Source: Parelaphostrongylus tenuis
Lineage: Eukaryota > Nematoda > Chromadorea > Rhabditida > Metastrongylidae
NCBI GenBank assembly: GCA_019055375.1
Contig: JAHQIW010007163.1
Span: 213,280-277,279, forward strand
Direction of reading: 5' to 3'
DNA length: 64,000 nt
This document shows positions 10,985 through 23,114 of this stretch, one piece after another; position 1 is the first letter of the stretch, and every line of letters begins with the position of its first letter. A program made the position numbers and the translations under genes. The notes under the pieces are model-generated. The model was not told the DNA's origin and did no database searches. It saw nothing but the letters and a program-made list of their open reading frames with translations.

Positions 10985-12240
10985 TAGATCTTATTAGCAT
11001 GAAGTCAATACGAACAACTTTACGCGCATCAGTGGAAGACTTGTTTCTGTGACTTACTTTGTTGGACCTCTCATTCATTGGACTGGTAATTCGCTTCATT
11101 CTCATGAACTGATCGCTCCACTAAGAAGTTGATGCCTCTTCCTTTTGGAAGTACAAATCTATGTGGCCTCGATAAAGCTTGTGTATTTTGAGAAAACTTT
11201 TAGAATATGTTGTCTGATTCGCTGAGCTCTTCATAATTTTGGTCTCTCATATTTACACCACGAGATTTGTTCTGTGAGAAATGAGCACGAATGAGCAATA
11301 GTCCTCTAAATGGATGACGAAGATTGAATAACTAAAATAATTTAAGTAAACAACAACCTAAAATATACATATATCAATGACAACATAGCAAGTAAAAAAT
11401 ACTCGATGACAGTGAGACTTCATGCGACGGTCATACCATAGAAATGATTACAACGAATTAATACGATTGGCATTGGGTTCCAAGACTAAACTAGACGGCG
11501 AAGCCCAGGGATAGTGCTATGCTCGTCTCAGTAATTTCAACACCAGCGGTTGAATCCAGTGGATGATTATGCATAAAGTCTGAGGGCTTGGGTACGACTG
11601 CTGATGAAGTATGGCATAACGGTTAAAATGGAGTCATTATACATGAGGGCGGATCGGTCGTCCGCAATGGCGGACTAAGCATAGCCCATATCAGTCTGCT
11701 ACGACACAGAGGTGGAAGCTGCGCTCACAATGTCATGGACAACAGTGATACATTGACAACCTGATAAAAAGGCGATTAGTGCTCATAAGGGGAGCGATGA
11801 TCGAAAAGAATGCGGTTCCTGGCGGTCGCGCGTCGCGACCGGCCGTACACTTACTGCACGCCGAGCCTTTCCACGCACAAAACATTCGTTCTCTTGACTA
11901 ATTCCCAATTCCTGCTACCTAAATGATCACTGATATTCGACCGTTCACTAAGAAAGAGGTAACAGCGAATCCTTGAGAGCGTTGCTACTACACGTGCAGC
12001 AGTCAAATCAACACGTGCAATAGTCGGAGACCTTTGTAGAAGCTGAGTGCGATAATGAGGTGAAATGTATCAAGTGCAAGAAGTGTTGGTATTTGTACGG
12101 TGAATTATGAAGACCGGTTACGTGAAGATTAGTAAAACTTCCATTCTTCCCCACCGCATACAAAAGTAGCCTGTGAGTTTTTCTCGCTGTAGGAAATCGT
12201 TGAGTACTATGACTTTCTCTGGGAATTTATAAGGAAATCT
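10985..12240. other. Intergenic, with a GC-rich patch
   Basis: No supported gene. Around 11640-11880 the composition turns GC-rich (GGCGGATCGGTCGTCCGC, GGTCGCGCGTCGCGACC, the last containing the 12-bp palindrome GTCGCGCGTCGCGAC-like core), suggesting old inserted sequence of unknown class. Confidence 0.3.
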
Positions 12241-12244
12241 TACA

Positions 12245-13035
12245 CTCAGATCGGTGACTTTTTTCCTGTTCTTCTTGTATCAATAGTAATCCATTTAGAA
12301 TGGCTCCTGTTCATCGGTTGCCGTTCAAATGCATTACCTATCCAACCCACTAGACTTTAATAGCTAGGCGTAAAGGCCAGAGTACTCGGTACTCAATTAT
12401 CGACATAAGTCGATTTTCGGACCCTTTTTCTTACTCTTGAGTTACGGGATACTTTTTGCATCAATTTTTCAATAGGGTTTTCGATGAAGCCAAGTGAGCT
12501 TTCATCCTGTTTATGTAGCGATCAGCTCTCTGACGCGCATGTTGAGGAAGCAAGTATCGTGAAGTTACAAAAGTGGGCAGGGAGTCAGATGATTTTTGCT
12601 TTCTTCGCTACATCCTCGATGCTCTTCAACGCTCTCCAAGTTGTTTGATTTTTTCTGCTCAACTCAGGAGCTAAGCCGCCATCATATTGGCATTCCTGCC
12701 GACATAGACGTAATTGAATCATAAGGATATGATGGTACTATTGAGCATGAATGAGGCATTCGAAATTCATCCCTTCCTCATTAACATAGCTTTGGTGAGA
12801 TTTCGTCGAACGCCAATCTCTTCTCGAATGTTATCAAAATCGGTTGACGTCCGCTACATCCGCTTTGGCTGCTTGGTTGCTTTGTTAGAACATGTCATCA
12901 ACGAAGCGAAAGTGGTGTAACTGTCGACCACCGATTCCCACTCCCAAGTTGCCCCATTTCAATCTTTGCATGACGTTCTGCAGGATGCCAGTGAACAATT
13001 TTGAGGAGATGATCGAGGTCCCTTTCTTATATCAA
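12245..13035 (-). mobile_element. RTE-type non-LTR retrotransposon remnant (reverse transcriptase)
   Basis: The minus strand in several frames reads like the C-terminal half of an RTE-clade polyprotein: WGNLGVGIGGRQLHHFRF, then VDDMF at the position of the F-x-DD catalytic box (about 12880-12905), then ...GLAPELSRKNQTTWRALKSIEDVAKK, FIENPIEKLMQ and VGWIGNAFERQPMNRSHSK (the region of the usual RWAGHV..W block). Stops and frameshifts interrupt it throughout, and the 5' endonuclease domain is absent, so it is a dead 5'-truncated copy. Confidence 0.85.
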
Positions 13036-13216
13036 TAGTATGAAGTTATAAAATGGTGTTATTTTTTCATCGAATCATTATATAGCTCACGATGATCCTG
13101 TATATACTAAATGAAGACGCCCAGGCTTTTTAGACCTTGTGACAGCTTCTATTTCAACTGGATTAGGGTTTGCTTCAAATCATATGTACATATATGTATA
13201 TGTGTAGGTATAAAAG

Positions 13217-13517
13217 GGTAAAGTTCAAAGCTCTCGGCGTTGACCAATTCCTAAGGAATGCACATGCATTCATCTTCAAGTTTTGACTTCGTTCGAGGTG
13301 ATTGAATGCACATCTGGCCTTCACAATGCCTCGCAGCGGCCTCCCCCTGAACAGAGTCAGTGCTGCTTATCCTCCTGGACAAGTCTGAGACCATTCTGGT
13401 ACCAATTTACCGACCCCGGAGGGATGGATGGATTGGTGAGCCACGAGCGCGACATTGAACCACTGAGCTCGTGTGCGACGCGGAGCACCTCTAAGCACTG
13501 CACCACACGCGCTCTTT
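13217..13517 (-). repeat. SINE family A copy, nearly full length
   Basis: Reverse-oriented copy, with the 3' end at left (AAAGCTCTCGGCGTTGACC) and the tRNA-like head at right (complement of GAGCGCGTGTGGTGCAGTGC). It aligns along its whole length with the 40005-40292 and 14544-14840 copies. Confidence 0.9.
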
Positions 13518-13924
13518 CTATGTGTGGATATATAGGTCTGTAATTATATTTATATAGGGTGTGGTCGTTGAATGGATAATGGCGCAGATTATCAAAATGG
13601 AGTATGATGGTTTGAGCTGATAGCTGATACATTCTAGTAAGCAATCAATGAACGATTGAACTCGAGCTCCTCCAATGATGTAAGGGGACTTGTTAACTCT
13701 TACTAATCGTTGGAAGGCTAAATCTCTAGCTACTCCGCTAAGTGGCCCTTTTTGAAAAAGCGCTGTAGCAATCAGAATAAATATGTTGAACGCCACGACG
13801 TTCTTTTTTTTACTTCGCTTCAAATTTGCTAGGCAAAACTCTTTTCTTAGACGTAATATTCTGATAGCTAAAACTTGAAAAATTCAAAAATATGGTTGCT
13901 TTTTAGAAAAGCTTTCTAGCCGCT

Positions 13925-14430
13925 GTCAGAAAAAAAAAAGATTTATGCTTCAAACACTCATATTTCTTGCAGGACAGAGCTTTTTTGATGATAAGTAACC
14001 ATCCAACAGCGTAAGTCTTGACGATTTCAATGATGTGCTTATTTTCTGGAGAAAGTGCTTCATTGCAGAGTTGCACGGAAAAGAAAAGTGATTTCACATA
14101 CGCGGGGCCTTGTTCGTCAAATAGGATGTGTGGTGGGCATCCGCCGGGCGTGCGCTTGCAGTATTTTTGACGTGGCGATCGATCTGTCCCGTTGGGGCGT
14201 TGCACACGTGGAGTGCAACTTTGTTAATTGATTTGTTTTTTCTCTGCTTTGAAAGGAAGTTCAGTTAAAGTGTATGAACCTGATACTAGAACGTTTCCTC
14301 TACAAGTTCATATGTTTTTCGTGCTTCCAACGAATTATATGCGTGATGGAAATGAAAGCGCGTGGCGGGTGCGAAAGATGACTTTATTTCGAATGCTAGA
14401 GCCTTTTAAAAGGTCTTTTCGAAAAAGACC
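13925..14430. repeat. R1 repeat units, both orientations
   Basis: Read on the minus strand, 13935-14085 matches the unit near 5310-5400 (GAAAATAAGCA, then TACGCTGTTGGATGGTTAC, then AAAGCTCTGTCCTGCAAGAA). On the plus strand, 14355-14430 matches 5560-5610 (CGGGTG..ACTTTAT..GAATGCT..GACCC). The long minus-strand ORF across it (13903-14205) is probably an accident of the repeat. Confidence 0.45.
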
Positions 14431-14543
14431 CCTCAGAGTGTCGATTTGTTAGTGGCACAGATTGTCAAAAAACTGGTGCTGTTTTGATCCCAACCCTAGC
14501 TTTTTCTTACAACCAACCAGTGAACGATACATATATAAAAGCT

Positions 14544-14840
14544 AAAGGATAAAGCTCTCGGCGTTGATCAGTCCCTTAGGGATGCGCCATGCATTCGACT
14601 TCAATTTCTAACTTCGTTTGAGGTGATTGAATGCATATCTGGCCTTTACAATGACTCGCGGTGGCCTCCCGCTGAACCGAGTCAGTGCTGCTTATCCTCC
14701 CAGACAAGTCTGAGACCTATCTGGTACCAATTTACCGACCACGGAGGGATGGATGGCTTGGTGGGCCATGAGCGCGAGATCGAACCATTGACCTCGTGTG
14801 CGACGCAGGGCACCTCTAACCACTGCGCCACATGCGCTCA
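14544..14840 (-). repeat. SINE family A copy, full length
   Basis: Reverse-oriented copy, from AAAGGATAAAGCTCTCGGCG to the complement of the tRNA-like head (GAGCGCATGTGGCGCAGTGG). It is one of the best preserved copies. The head abuts an AT dinucleotide tract. Confidence 0.92.
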
Positions 14841-15002
14841 CATATATATATTATATATATCTATATATATATATATATACTCATACAGATATATACTTAT
14901 ATATGCATATATATGTACATATATGCATGCATATAATATCTATATATATATATCGTATATATATATATATCGTATATATATATATATATATATATATCGT
15001 AC
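14840..15002. repeat. (TA)n/(ATATATGC)n microsatellite
   Basis: About 160 bp of alternating TA with CATATA, TGCATA and ATCGTA interruptions, directly upstream of the SINE head at 14840. It probably expanded from the insertion junction or served as its target. Confidence 0.95.
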
Positions 15003-16620
15003 AATGACACTTAACAATATAAATTTCTGGATTTTCAGCACATGATGGCCATGACAAGATTTCAATTTGGATTGTTGGGCTTGAATTCACGACAAGTCCT
15101 ATGATTTGCTATGTTGCGATGTGCGTATCAAGATAACAACAATATTATCGGAATCATAGCATTCTGATAGTATGAAATTCATGAATGTAGTATGCCCCAT
15201 TTTCATACTTATAACAGATGTGAGTTGTCTACTTTTGATTTTCACCGTGAGCACCTCAAGCACTAACTTGACTTTCAGTTTATGACCTCTTCTCATGACG
15301 GGCAATTGGGGCAGACAAAACAGGAACCTCCACTATCCGTCGACCCCGAGGTGATTACCAGATTGTACTTCAGCTTTTATAATGTAAATTCTAAGGAGCG
15401 TATGGACCAAAATTGTCGCTTTTGATCCAGTCGTTCTTAAAACATTATGACCATTTTCGGCAGTTTTAGCTCCTTGATCTATAAAGTAGGTAACTGCAAC
15501 AGACTAGGGGTGAAAACCTCCCGAAATGATATCCAGGATTAAGGACACTTAGAATGAACTGAAAGCGCTGAAGAGATTTGATGTCCTCTTCTACTCGTTT
15601 ATCCTAATGTGAAAGCAGAGTTCTTTCTCAGGTGGCCACATTCACGACAGCAGGTGGAAAATCGAAACATATGCTGGTTAATTTGGGCGACAAACATCTG
15701 GCTGTCAAGGTGACCTAGTTGCACTTTATTCAACATTATAAGAAACAATTCACAAGAAGAAACGTTGGCAGTCTTTCCATTCTAGTTTGTTGTATTAACC
15801 ATAATTAGTCAACACCGGTGTAACGACCACAACTGCTTGATATTGGTCCCGCTCAGTTATCTTATATTCAACGGCCGTTAGTCCTCGCCCTTGACGATGA
15901 CCCCTGGCCCTGTCCCTATACAAGATGAGCAAAGTGGAACAAGTGATAGGCCAAGGCGACCTCAAACGAATGGCGCCGTGCCTTCGCAGCGCTCATAAAA
16001 ATAGATATACGAGTGCTATCTGAACAGTTATCATGATCTGTAGCATTATGTTATTATTATATATTGCATCATACCTACTTTTGATTCTACTACTTCTTCT
16101 CTACAGTTTCACTGCAGGGCTTCCTCTTGAAGAAGTCTACAAGACTTCAAAATTATCCATTCTGCTGGTCCAACTTCAAGATGTTCCATGCTTCATCACT
16201 CTATAAAACCTAGTAATATCTCTAACTTGACGAAATCTAGCCCAATTCAATGGTGTAAGTGAAATGTATCCTCCAGTTAATTTACTTGTGGCAACGAAAT
16301 CATTGCACTGTCTTATTTTTCACATGGAGCAGAGATATGAAAATCCAACCATCTATTTCGTTTTCATCGTTGGGCTTTACATGAATGTAACTCGAGAATT
16401 TTTTCTATAGAAACTATGCGAGTTGTGTATTATTCACAGTGCATAGCTTCGATCGGTCGGTCCATTAATCGTTGCTGTCAAAGAATTATTATCAGGAGAC
16501 AGCAAACCTCTCTCTTATCCATCTACATAGGCCTATGACTGTATATGGTGTGACTGGAAAACCCCCAGCAGGATTTCTCTCTACATTCCAGCTAAAGCTT
16601 GCTTGACCGGGATCAAGCAT
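15003..16620. other. Intergenic, nothing recognised
   Basis: No ORF over 70 codons and no convincing splice-bounded exon on either strand. No repeat matched elsewhere in the window. Confidence 0.4.
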
Positions 16621-16637
16621 GTAAATGAGGGGAAAAG

Positions 16638-16732
16638 GAATGGTAGCGCAGTAGTTAGTAATGCAGTATATCAGGAAGCTAGTTGACAAGCAAGGCGCTG
16701 CTCTGATTCATTTCCGAACTGTCTAGCAATCA
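16638..16732 (+). repeat. tRNA-like SINE head, decayed
   Basis: GGTAGCGCAGTAGTTAGTAA resembles a box A, and CTCTGATTCATTTCC about 60 bp on resembles a decayed box B. It could be a head of a tRNA-derived SINE of another family. The body is not recognisable. Confidence 0.35.
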
Positions 16733-17320
16733 TTGAACTGGAAGCTTCTTAGCTTGAGCATCTCCAAAATTGTATGAAGGATAGTGTCGACCGTATCTTC
16801 CGACTCGATGAAGAAAACGAGGTGCTTTTTGATAATTAGTAGTTATTTCAGCGTAGTCATACGTTAGCTTTAAACTCGGCAATTTCGAGGTTGTACTTCA
16901 TCGCGTTTTTTGCTCAACAGAGCTTTTCCCCTAGACTCTCAATACCATTAGAAAATCTGAATCTCTCTGATTTCGAGTGTGCCATGTTTTTGGATAAGAC
17001 TTCTTAATGCCATAGCAGCCAAAAGAAGATTGAGTTTCGCACTCGACACCCACTAGAGCGCGTCTCTTAAATCGCTCTGTGCTTAACGATTTTAGAGCCA
17101 TTCCGAAAGGACGCAGTTTTCGTTATTATTTTGAGAAATTCAATCAACGTTCGTTCTATCGTTTTATGGGTGCAGGCTTTTATTTTCATTTTTTGTTGAC
17201 AAATAAATCCGCTACTCAACATAAGTCTGAAGAGTCTAAGCCATAGAGTGCGAAACGTAATCTTCCTTTCACTCTTCCAGCGCTCTATGAAGATTTTTTC
17301 AAAAATTGCACTTCACTTCA
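16733..17320. other. Intergenic, nothing recognised
   Basis: No supported coding or repeat content. Confidence 0.4.
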
Positions 17321-17324
17321 TGAT

Positions 17325-17765
17325 CATCCGAATTTATGCTATTAAATAATTACTGATAGACCAACGGCAAACACTAGTCGCTTTAGTGCCCCTTGTTGCG
17401 AATATTGGCGAAATCCCATTTACACAGCCATTCACATACTGTAGCATAGCAGGAACTCCACGCCGTGTGTGTAACTAAACTTTATTCCCACTGCTACAGC
17501 ACGTTAAAAAGATTACTTTCGAATTCAATAAAAATCATCGAGATTTAAGCCTTTGAATGAAACCACGAGTCCAAGGAAAACTTGTCCATCGAAAAGTGCG
17601 CCGAGTGTGGAACATTATTTTACTCCTACCGCCATAGCGCACTAACACGTCAATTCAGAGCAGAAGTACAAAACTGAAATTGTCGAGATCTGAGCTATTA
17701 AGTGGTTGCTAAAGCTTCAGGAAAAGCAGGAAACGCGTTGCCCTATAGGTTGAAAATAATGACGA
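17325..17765 (+). repeat. R1 repeat cluster
   Basis: Tandem, diverged units. ATTTATGCTATTAAATAATTACTG (17333) and GAGCTATTAAGTGGTTGCTA (17691) match the R1 block. TTTATTCCCACTGCTACAGCAC (17481) and TTTTACTCCTACCGCCATAG (17620) match each other. Unit length is about 140-180 bp. Non-coding. Confidence 0.45.
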
Positions 17766-17965
17766 TAAACAACAATACCAAAGACGAAATCCTCACGCAG
17801 TGGCCGGCGCAACATGAAATAGTCGGAGACTTTTGTGGAGAATGAATGACAGATATGATTCGAATGCAAAAAGTGTTGAGATATGAGTGATAGAAATGTA
17901 ATGCTGGGATGTGAAAAAATGGACAGAAATAGATTTATTTTCAAGCCACAGCTGATCCGCGACAT

Positions 17966-18850
17966 ATTGGGTTGTTCCATAATTTTTTCGCAATTTGACA
18001 TTTTTGCCAATTAAACTGCTATTAATCTAGAGAGATCATTTGACAACATATAATCGGCTCATCAATCAATTATATGTAGCCATTTACTTAGCAAGGATTG
18101 CGTGCCTTCCCTCAGTTGGTGAGATCACTTTTGAGGTAGTTGTAGTCCCCAAATTTTCTCCATCGTAGCTGCTGCATCAAAGCGCAGAAGAGACGATTAT
18201 TTGACGGAGCAATATTAGAGCTAGCCGTGGTCCAGCCCATTCCAAAATGTAGCGAATCGACTTTGCCATGTGAGGTCAAGCATTATTCTGGAGAAAAGCG
18301 ACACTGAATCGTTTTGGACGCTTCACTCGCACTGCTGCGGACAACTTCCGCAGTTGTTCCCCGTAGACATCGGCATTAATTGTATGCCTGTTGTAGAGTA
18401 GTTTTCGATAAGCATACCCTGATAATTCCAAAAAACCGAAGCCATAATCTTTTAGGCATGAAACTCGGGCTTAGGTTGAACTTGCGCGTCTCTGTGGCAG
18501 CGCAGCCACTAGCAATGGCGCGTGTTGTTCTCGTGGTAGACCCAAGACTCATCTCCAGTGATGATCGACTTAAGAGAGTCCTAAATGTGCGGTCGAAACA
18601 GAGCACTTTCACGGATGGTCACGTGTGCAGCGCGGTCGTGGTCGGTCAATGCATGGAGTGTTGTTCATCGAGACACCATTTTGCGGTATGTCATTTTATT
18701 TGAATGGCAAACGTTGGTGCTACGACCCTATTCAAGTGTCGGGCTAAACCTACTAGAACTAGATAAAACAGTAATACGGTAGTGCGAAAGATATGGGACA
18801 ATCCAACATGACCGACTACATCAAGAATCAAAATTATGGAACAAATAGTT
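17966..18850 (-). mobile_element. Mariner element, degenerate
   Basis: Terminal inverted repeats TTGTTCCATAATTT and AAATTATGGAACAA lie just inside 17966 and 18850, with TA at the left edge. The minus strand reads as a mariner transposase: SIITGDESWVYHENNTRH carries the first catalytic Asp block (about 18510-18560). The second Asp block, normally HDNARPH-like, is LQNNA-stop-PHMAKS (about 18270-18310), so the Asp is replaced by Asn and a stop follows. Several stops and shifts make it non-functional. The length of about 885 bp is short of a full element. Confidence 0.85.
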
Positions 18851-18854
18851 GCTC

Positions 18855-19335
18855 GATTCCTCACGCTATATAAGTAAAGATCCTCTAAGTGCATTAGCGT
18901 CTACTCTTAACATGAACTTGATTTCACTTATGGTGGCGCATGATGTATGCTCCGTATTCCAAACACTTTTCAAATTCCGATTGTGCACGCTACGTTTTAG
19001 GTTTGAGATGTGATATGGTTTGCCAGAAATGAAGTCCTGTCCCAGATATACGATTAACTGAGAAGGTAGCGGTGTTTATGGAAGAGTTCATGGTGGAGTG
19101 ACCTCTCGTCGTCTTTAAAACAATGGTCCCTGGTTTTCTTCATATATCACACAAATGTGTTGTTTGTCTTCGCAATGCAGAGGAGAGAACTTCAATCCGA
19201 ATGAGATTTCAAAATACAATGAATTTGAACGACTTAACGTTGAATGAGATGACATCGACAGCATAATTTGTCTGAAACAGTAATGTCGTGTTTTGGACAC
19301 TTTGAACACTTCGTTTATCCGTCTTCACAGCATTT
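18855..19335. other. Intergenic, nothing recognised
   Basis: No supported gene or repeat. Confidence 0.4.
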
Positions 19336-19340
19336 TGTTT

Positions 19341-19580
19341 TCTCTGTGCGGATCTCACTACTTTTAGCAATCAAGTCGTTGTTTCGTCTTCATCTTGAAC
19401 GTTGTAGAATACTGGTTGAGCTTACAATCTCGAGAATAGTCTGGCCGTGGCGTCCCATAAGGCGTCACTGTTGAGCCGGAAAGGGTTAGGAGGGCGGAGG
19501 GGAGAAGAGGGTGGAGGATGGAGCTCGGCTCCATGCGGGCCTCAACGAGTGTCACAACCACTCGACCACGGCGCCCCATA
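19341..19580 (-). repeat. SINE family B copy
   Basis: Reverse-oriented element. The head, read on the minus strand, begins GGGGCGCCGTGGTCGAGTGG, a tRNA box A-like start. The body includes the complement of CTGGCCGTGGCGTCCCATAA, and the 3' end is the complement of TGTGCGGATCTCACTACTTT. Other copies lie at 26127-26367 and 38088-38301. Confidence 0.8.
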
Positions 19581-19584
19581 ATGT

Positions 19585-20440
19585 CGTCTTATTGAAAAAT
19601 ATCTTCATAAAACTAATAGTAAATGTTTTCTTAGAGAGAAACTAATTATATGGCGAATCAGCAAGTCATGATTAGCAATGAAATGCCGTGATAGTAAAAA
19701 TCTCAACGGTATTCCAAAACTATTGGACTTCCCTTTTCTTGAAAGCATGACATTGTTGATGCACTACAGTCATGGGAAACGCCAATTTCCCATAATTTTT
19801 GCTGTCAAACCAAAAACTACCGGCAATTCTTCGTTAACTAGGATACTTTGAAATCAATTTAGTGATCGGCTAATAGAAGAGACATTGCTTTATCTATTTC
19901 TGTCCATAGATGGTTCTCTTAAACTGTCATTTGATTCTTAGAGTCGCTTGAAACTAAACTTCCAATATAAATAAAAGCAAGAACCAATTATTCCGTGAGT
20001 TCGGCGAAATTCCGAAAGCCATCAGAAAAGTATTTGCTGATATCATCATGTTATAATGGACGAACCAAAACATTTGAAACATCATATTATATAATCAATA
20101 TTGTAATCTGATTTACGGTTTGGGAAGGATAGCCTTCACTGATGCATGACACACGATCCTAAACTCAACACCTGCTAATGCAACTAACAGTAATTTGAGA
20201 ACAATAGAAGCGAACGTAAAAAGATCAAGCAGAAAGTTTCGGCGCAGATCAAACCCTTCATGCATCGAATTCCACTTGGCGTAATATCAGTAAATGAGTG
20301 CATATTTGGCTTGCAATAATTTACGGATTTTCACTCTTGTCTCAAGTCACTGTAACTCCCAGCAAATGGAACCACGTAGGGCACCTGCGAACACTGCGTC
20401 GGAAGTAGAAGCTTACGACAGTAAAACGATTGGGGTTAAT
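19585..20440. other. Intergenic or intron 5' of the 20448 exon
   Basis: Upstream exons of the 20448-20828 exon should lie here if that gene is real. Candidates such as 19640-19690 (MANQQVMISNEMP) and 20360-20430 (MEPRRAPANTASEVEAYDS) do not join it in phase, so none is annotated. Confidence 0.3.
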
Positions 20441-20447
20441 CTTTCAG

Positions 20448-20828
20448 CAACCTGCTCAAGCTTCTTTGACACTTCAACAGCTTGACAGTGTCCCAGAGAA
20501 GTCCTCACTCGTGTTAATCAGACCTCGCAATTTCATCATGAATTCTGTCGCGAAATTTTTTCTCCATCAAAAAATTCTTTGTGCTATAGAAGCTTCGTTA
20601 ACTCCTGACTCACTCCTGCTCGAATATAAAGATGGGCAATTTGGCAATACTTTGGTGATGCCTAGTGAGGATAAGGCCTCACAAACTAGCCCATTTTCAA
20701 CCAACATCACATCTCAGAATTTCATCAAAGATCGACTTCAAATAAGCACTTCCAAAGGCGACTACGTTTCGCTCGACTTAATCAGCGACAATGTTGCAAA
20801 ATTCGTCAACAAAGCGAAGTTGACGTAG
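20448..20828 (+). CDS. Orphan terminal exon, unknown protein
   Basis: A textbook nematode acceptor (TTAATCTTTCAG) opens 126 codons running to TAG. The frame starts QPAQASLTLQQLDSV and ends DNVAKFVNKAKLT. Codon usage looks coding (AAC, ATC, GAC, CTC frequent; mixed polar and charged residues) and there is no repeat similarity. It is probably the last exon of a multi-exon gene whose upstream exons I could not join in phase. No domain, signal peptide or membrane segment is seen. It could also be a remnant of a mobile element ORF. Confidence 0.45.
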   Translation, partial: QPAQASLTLQQLDSVPEKSSLVLIRPRNFIMNSVAKFFLHQKILCAIEASLTPDSLLLEYKDGQFGNTLVMPSEDKASQTSPFSTNITSQNFIKDRLQISTSKGDYVSLDLISDNVAKFVNKAKLT

Positions 20829-23114
20829 ATATGGGCTATCGTTTCACTCTCAGGTTAACCATTCCAGTTTTGGTAATTCGCCCTCCAGAGTGGCTGTAAA
20901 TATTTTGGCAAGGTGGTATCGCCTCGCCGTCTTGTAGAGTCTCTCTTTTTGCTGATGCAGTGTCTTTATCGGAATAAGGGAATTCCGGTTTTGAAATTGT
21001 TGAATAGCTCATCAGACATCGTTCACTACCTAGTATGGTAGCCCAAACATTTCAAAGGTTTTATTGTCAATATTCAAAATGACTCGTACGATACCAGTGG
21101 AAAGTGGAGCAAATAGCTTTGTTTACCTTAATAATTCCTTAACAAATCATGACTGTGACGTGGGAAAAGCTGAACCATTACATTAGCGAGGGCTTGCAGA
21201 GATTCTCTAGGTGTCAAATCTGCTCTTGTTGGGTCCAGAACAGGAAATGCACTGCTCTTCATCCATGAAATAGTATGTCGTCATCGGAAAGGAGAATCTC
21301 TCGGACAGCATAGACAACGCTGTGGAATGAATTGGATTACAAACATTGATGATTTTTTTTCATTTCTTTTCTGGATTCAGTGTTTTCGCCCAGACGATCA
21401 TGTACGGCGGTCATTGTAAGTTTTGTCATCAGTACAGTACATTGTCGCTGCTCCTACTAACCTTACAGCATCGACATTACTGCGGGTTTCCCCTTCTGAG
21501 ATCTTTTTTATCCAATTCTTTAGCTTTTTGCGCAGTCTTGTAATCTCACGATCAAGCCAGTAGCACTGTTTGAAAGCTTTATGAAACAGTTTACTACGCC
21601 TCTAGAATTCCTAAGGGCAAGAGCTTCTTAGTGGCTTCAAAACATTCCGTCTTCTCAATATTTTTCATGACAATTGAGAAAATTACTATGTTCTTTGACT
21701 TTTTGCCAATATCTTTCTCATCTTAGTAGGCCGCCATAAAAGTGAAAAATCACTAATTATGGTGGTTTTAGGCTCCCTGTGATAGATTTTACAGCTTCTC
21801 CCCTTCATACGACAAGAAGGAAAGACCAAGTTCTGTGAAACCCAATTGCTTGATTATAGAGTTTTAATAAATACGGTGATATTTGCTAAGAAACAAGCAG
21901 GACAATCTATCAGTTTTCTACGAAGAGTGAAAGTCAGTTCTCCGCGGTAGAGGCGAAAAGCCCATTCAGTCGATTCTTGGTGGCAAATGACTTATACCAT
22001 GAGTCCATAGCTTCACTAATCATCGGCCCAGAAACCTCGCCCGTGACTAAGATAAATGGACATCAACTAACTGCCAAAGCTAACACCATACAATATGCAA
22101 TAATTCGTGATCAAGATTAACACATACATGACAACTACGATAACATCGATTCCAGATCATTGTTATTCAAATGCTGTAAATATTGTTTGCTTTTTCTTAA
22201 TCCACTCTGTCTACTATTTGGTGAGGTTTTTGACAAGATGTAAACAGTAAACAATGACATTTTACAAAAGAGAACAGTTACTTTTCTGATGGGAAAACAT
22301 ATTTTAACTTTTAATGACAATGCCTAACCGGATTTTTCCTGAGAAATTTGTAAACATTCGATAGCTCAAATTTCGGTCATTTCAACAATATAGCTTTATT
22401 CGAAAAAACCTCTTTAGAACGCCGTAGCAACGAAAACTATGTGCTTCACACTAATAGTCACCACCAATTCGCGACGACTTGATCAGTGGCGAAGCACGAT
22501 TAATCGATCGCGTAGCACAGTTGACTTGTGACGCGCGATTCTCGTTATCTAATCTGAGTTTTTTTTTCCTCTGTTCTCAAAATTATAGATAAAACATTTA
22601 ACTCTGTTATTCGAAAGACCTCTTTCACACATTCGTAAGCTTTTCGTGCATAGACGCACGCTGTTTAGGGCTAAGGACCACTGATGGGTTTCTTTAGCAA
22701 AATGTACGAAAATAAAAGTTAGAGCCCACCGAACGCTAAAACAAAGTTTCATATACATTTCTAACACAAAAGAACCCAAGTATCTCTGCGAAACGGAAAA
22801 ATAATTTCCATGTAAATGACGGGAATACGCGCGATAACGCCTTGCGTGTGTAACACACTTTTACTTTTACTACCACTAAAGAGGCCTTTTCATTAAACAG
22901 AATCGATGCACATTAAAAATCAGCGATATTTTAACTATTGAATATTGAAAACCTAGCAAAAAATTTCTGTCCATGAACAAGGCAAATTATCCCTCGGTAG
23001 GAAAACTACAAAAGAACGTTCAGAAATAGGAAGAAAAGCACCACTTTTATCGATATTGAACACTCATAGTGTTTATCATCTCATGTTCTATCGAACACAA
23101 AGTATTTCGCTGTT
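20829..23114. other. Intergenic, nothing firm
   Basis: About 2.3 kb between the orphan exon and the MSP gene. Short frames exist on both strands, but none has domain content or consistent splice sites. The 20860-21540 stretch has fragments resembling a decayed transposon read on the minus strand, too weak to name. Confidence 0.35.

Noticed and set aside
13903..14205. 100-codon minus-strand ORF.
   Set aside because: It overlaps R1 repeat sequence whose other copies are not open in this frame.
20860..21540. Decayed transposase on the minus strand.
   Set aside because: Only scattered words in several frames. No catalytic block or terminal repeat could be identified.
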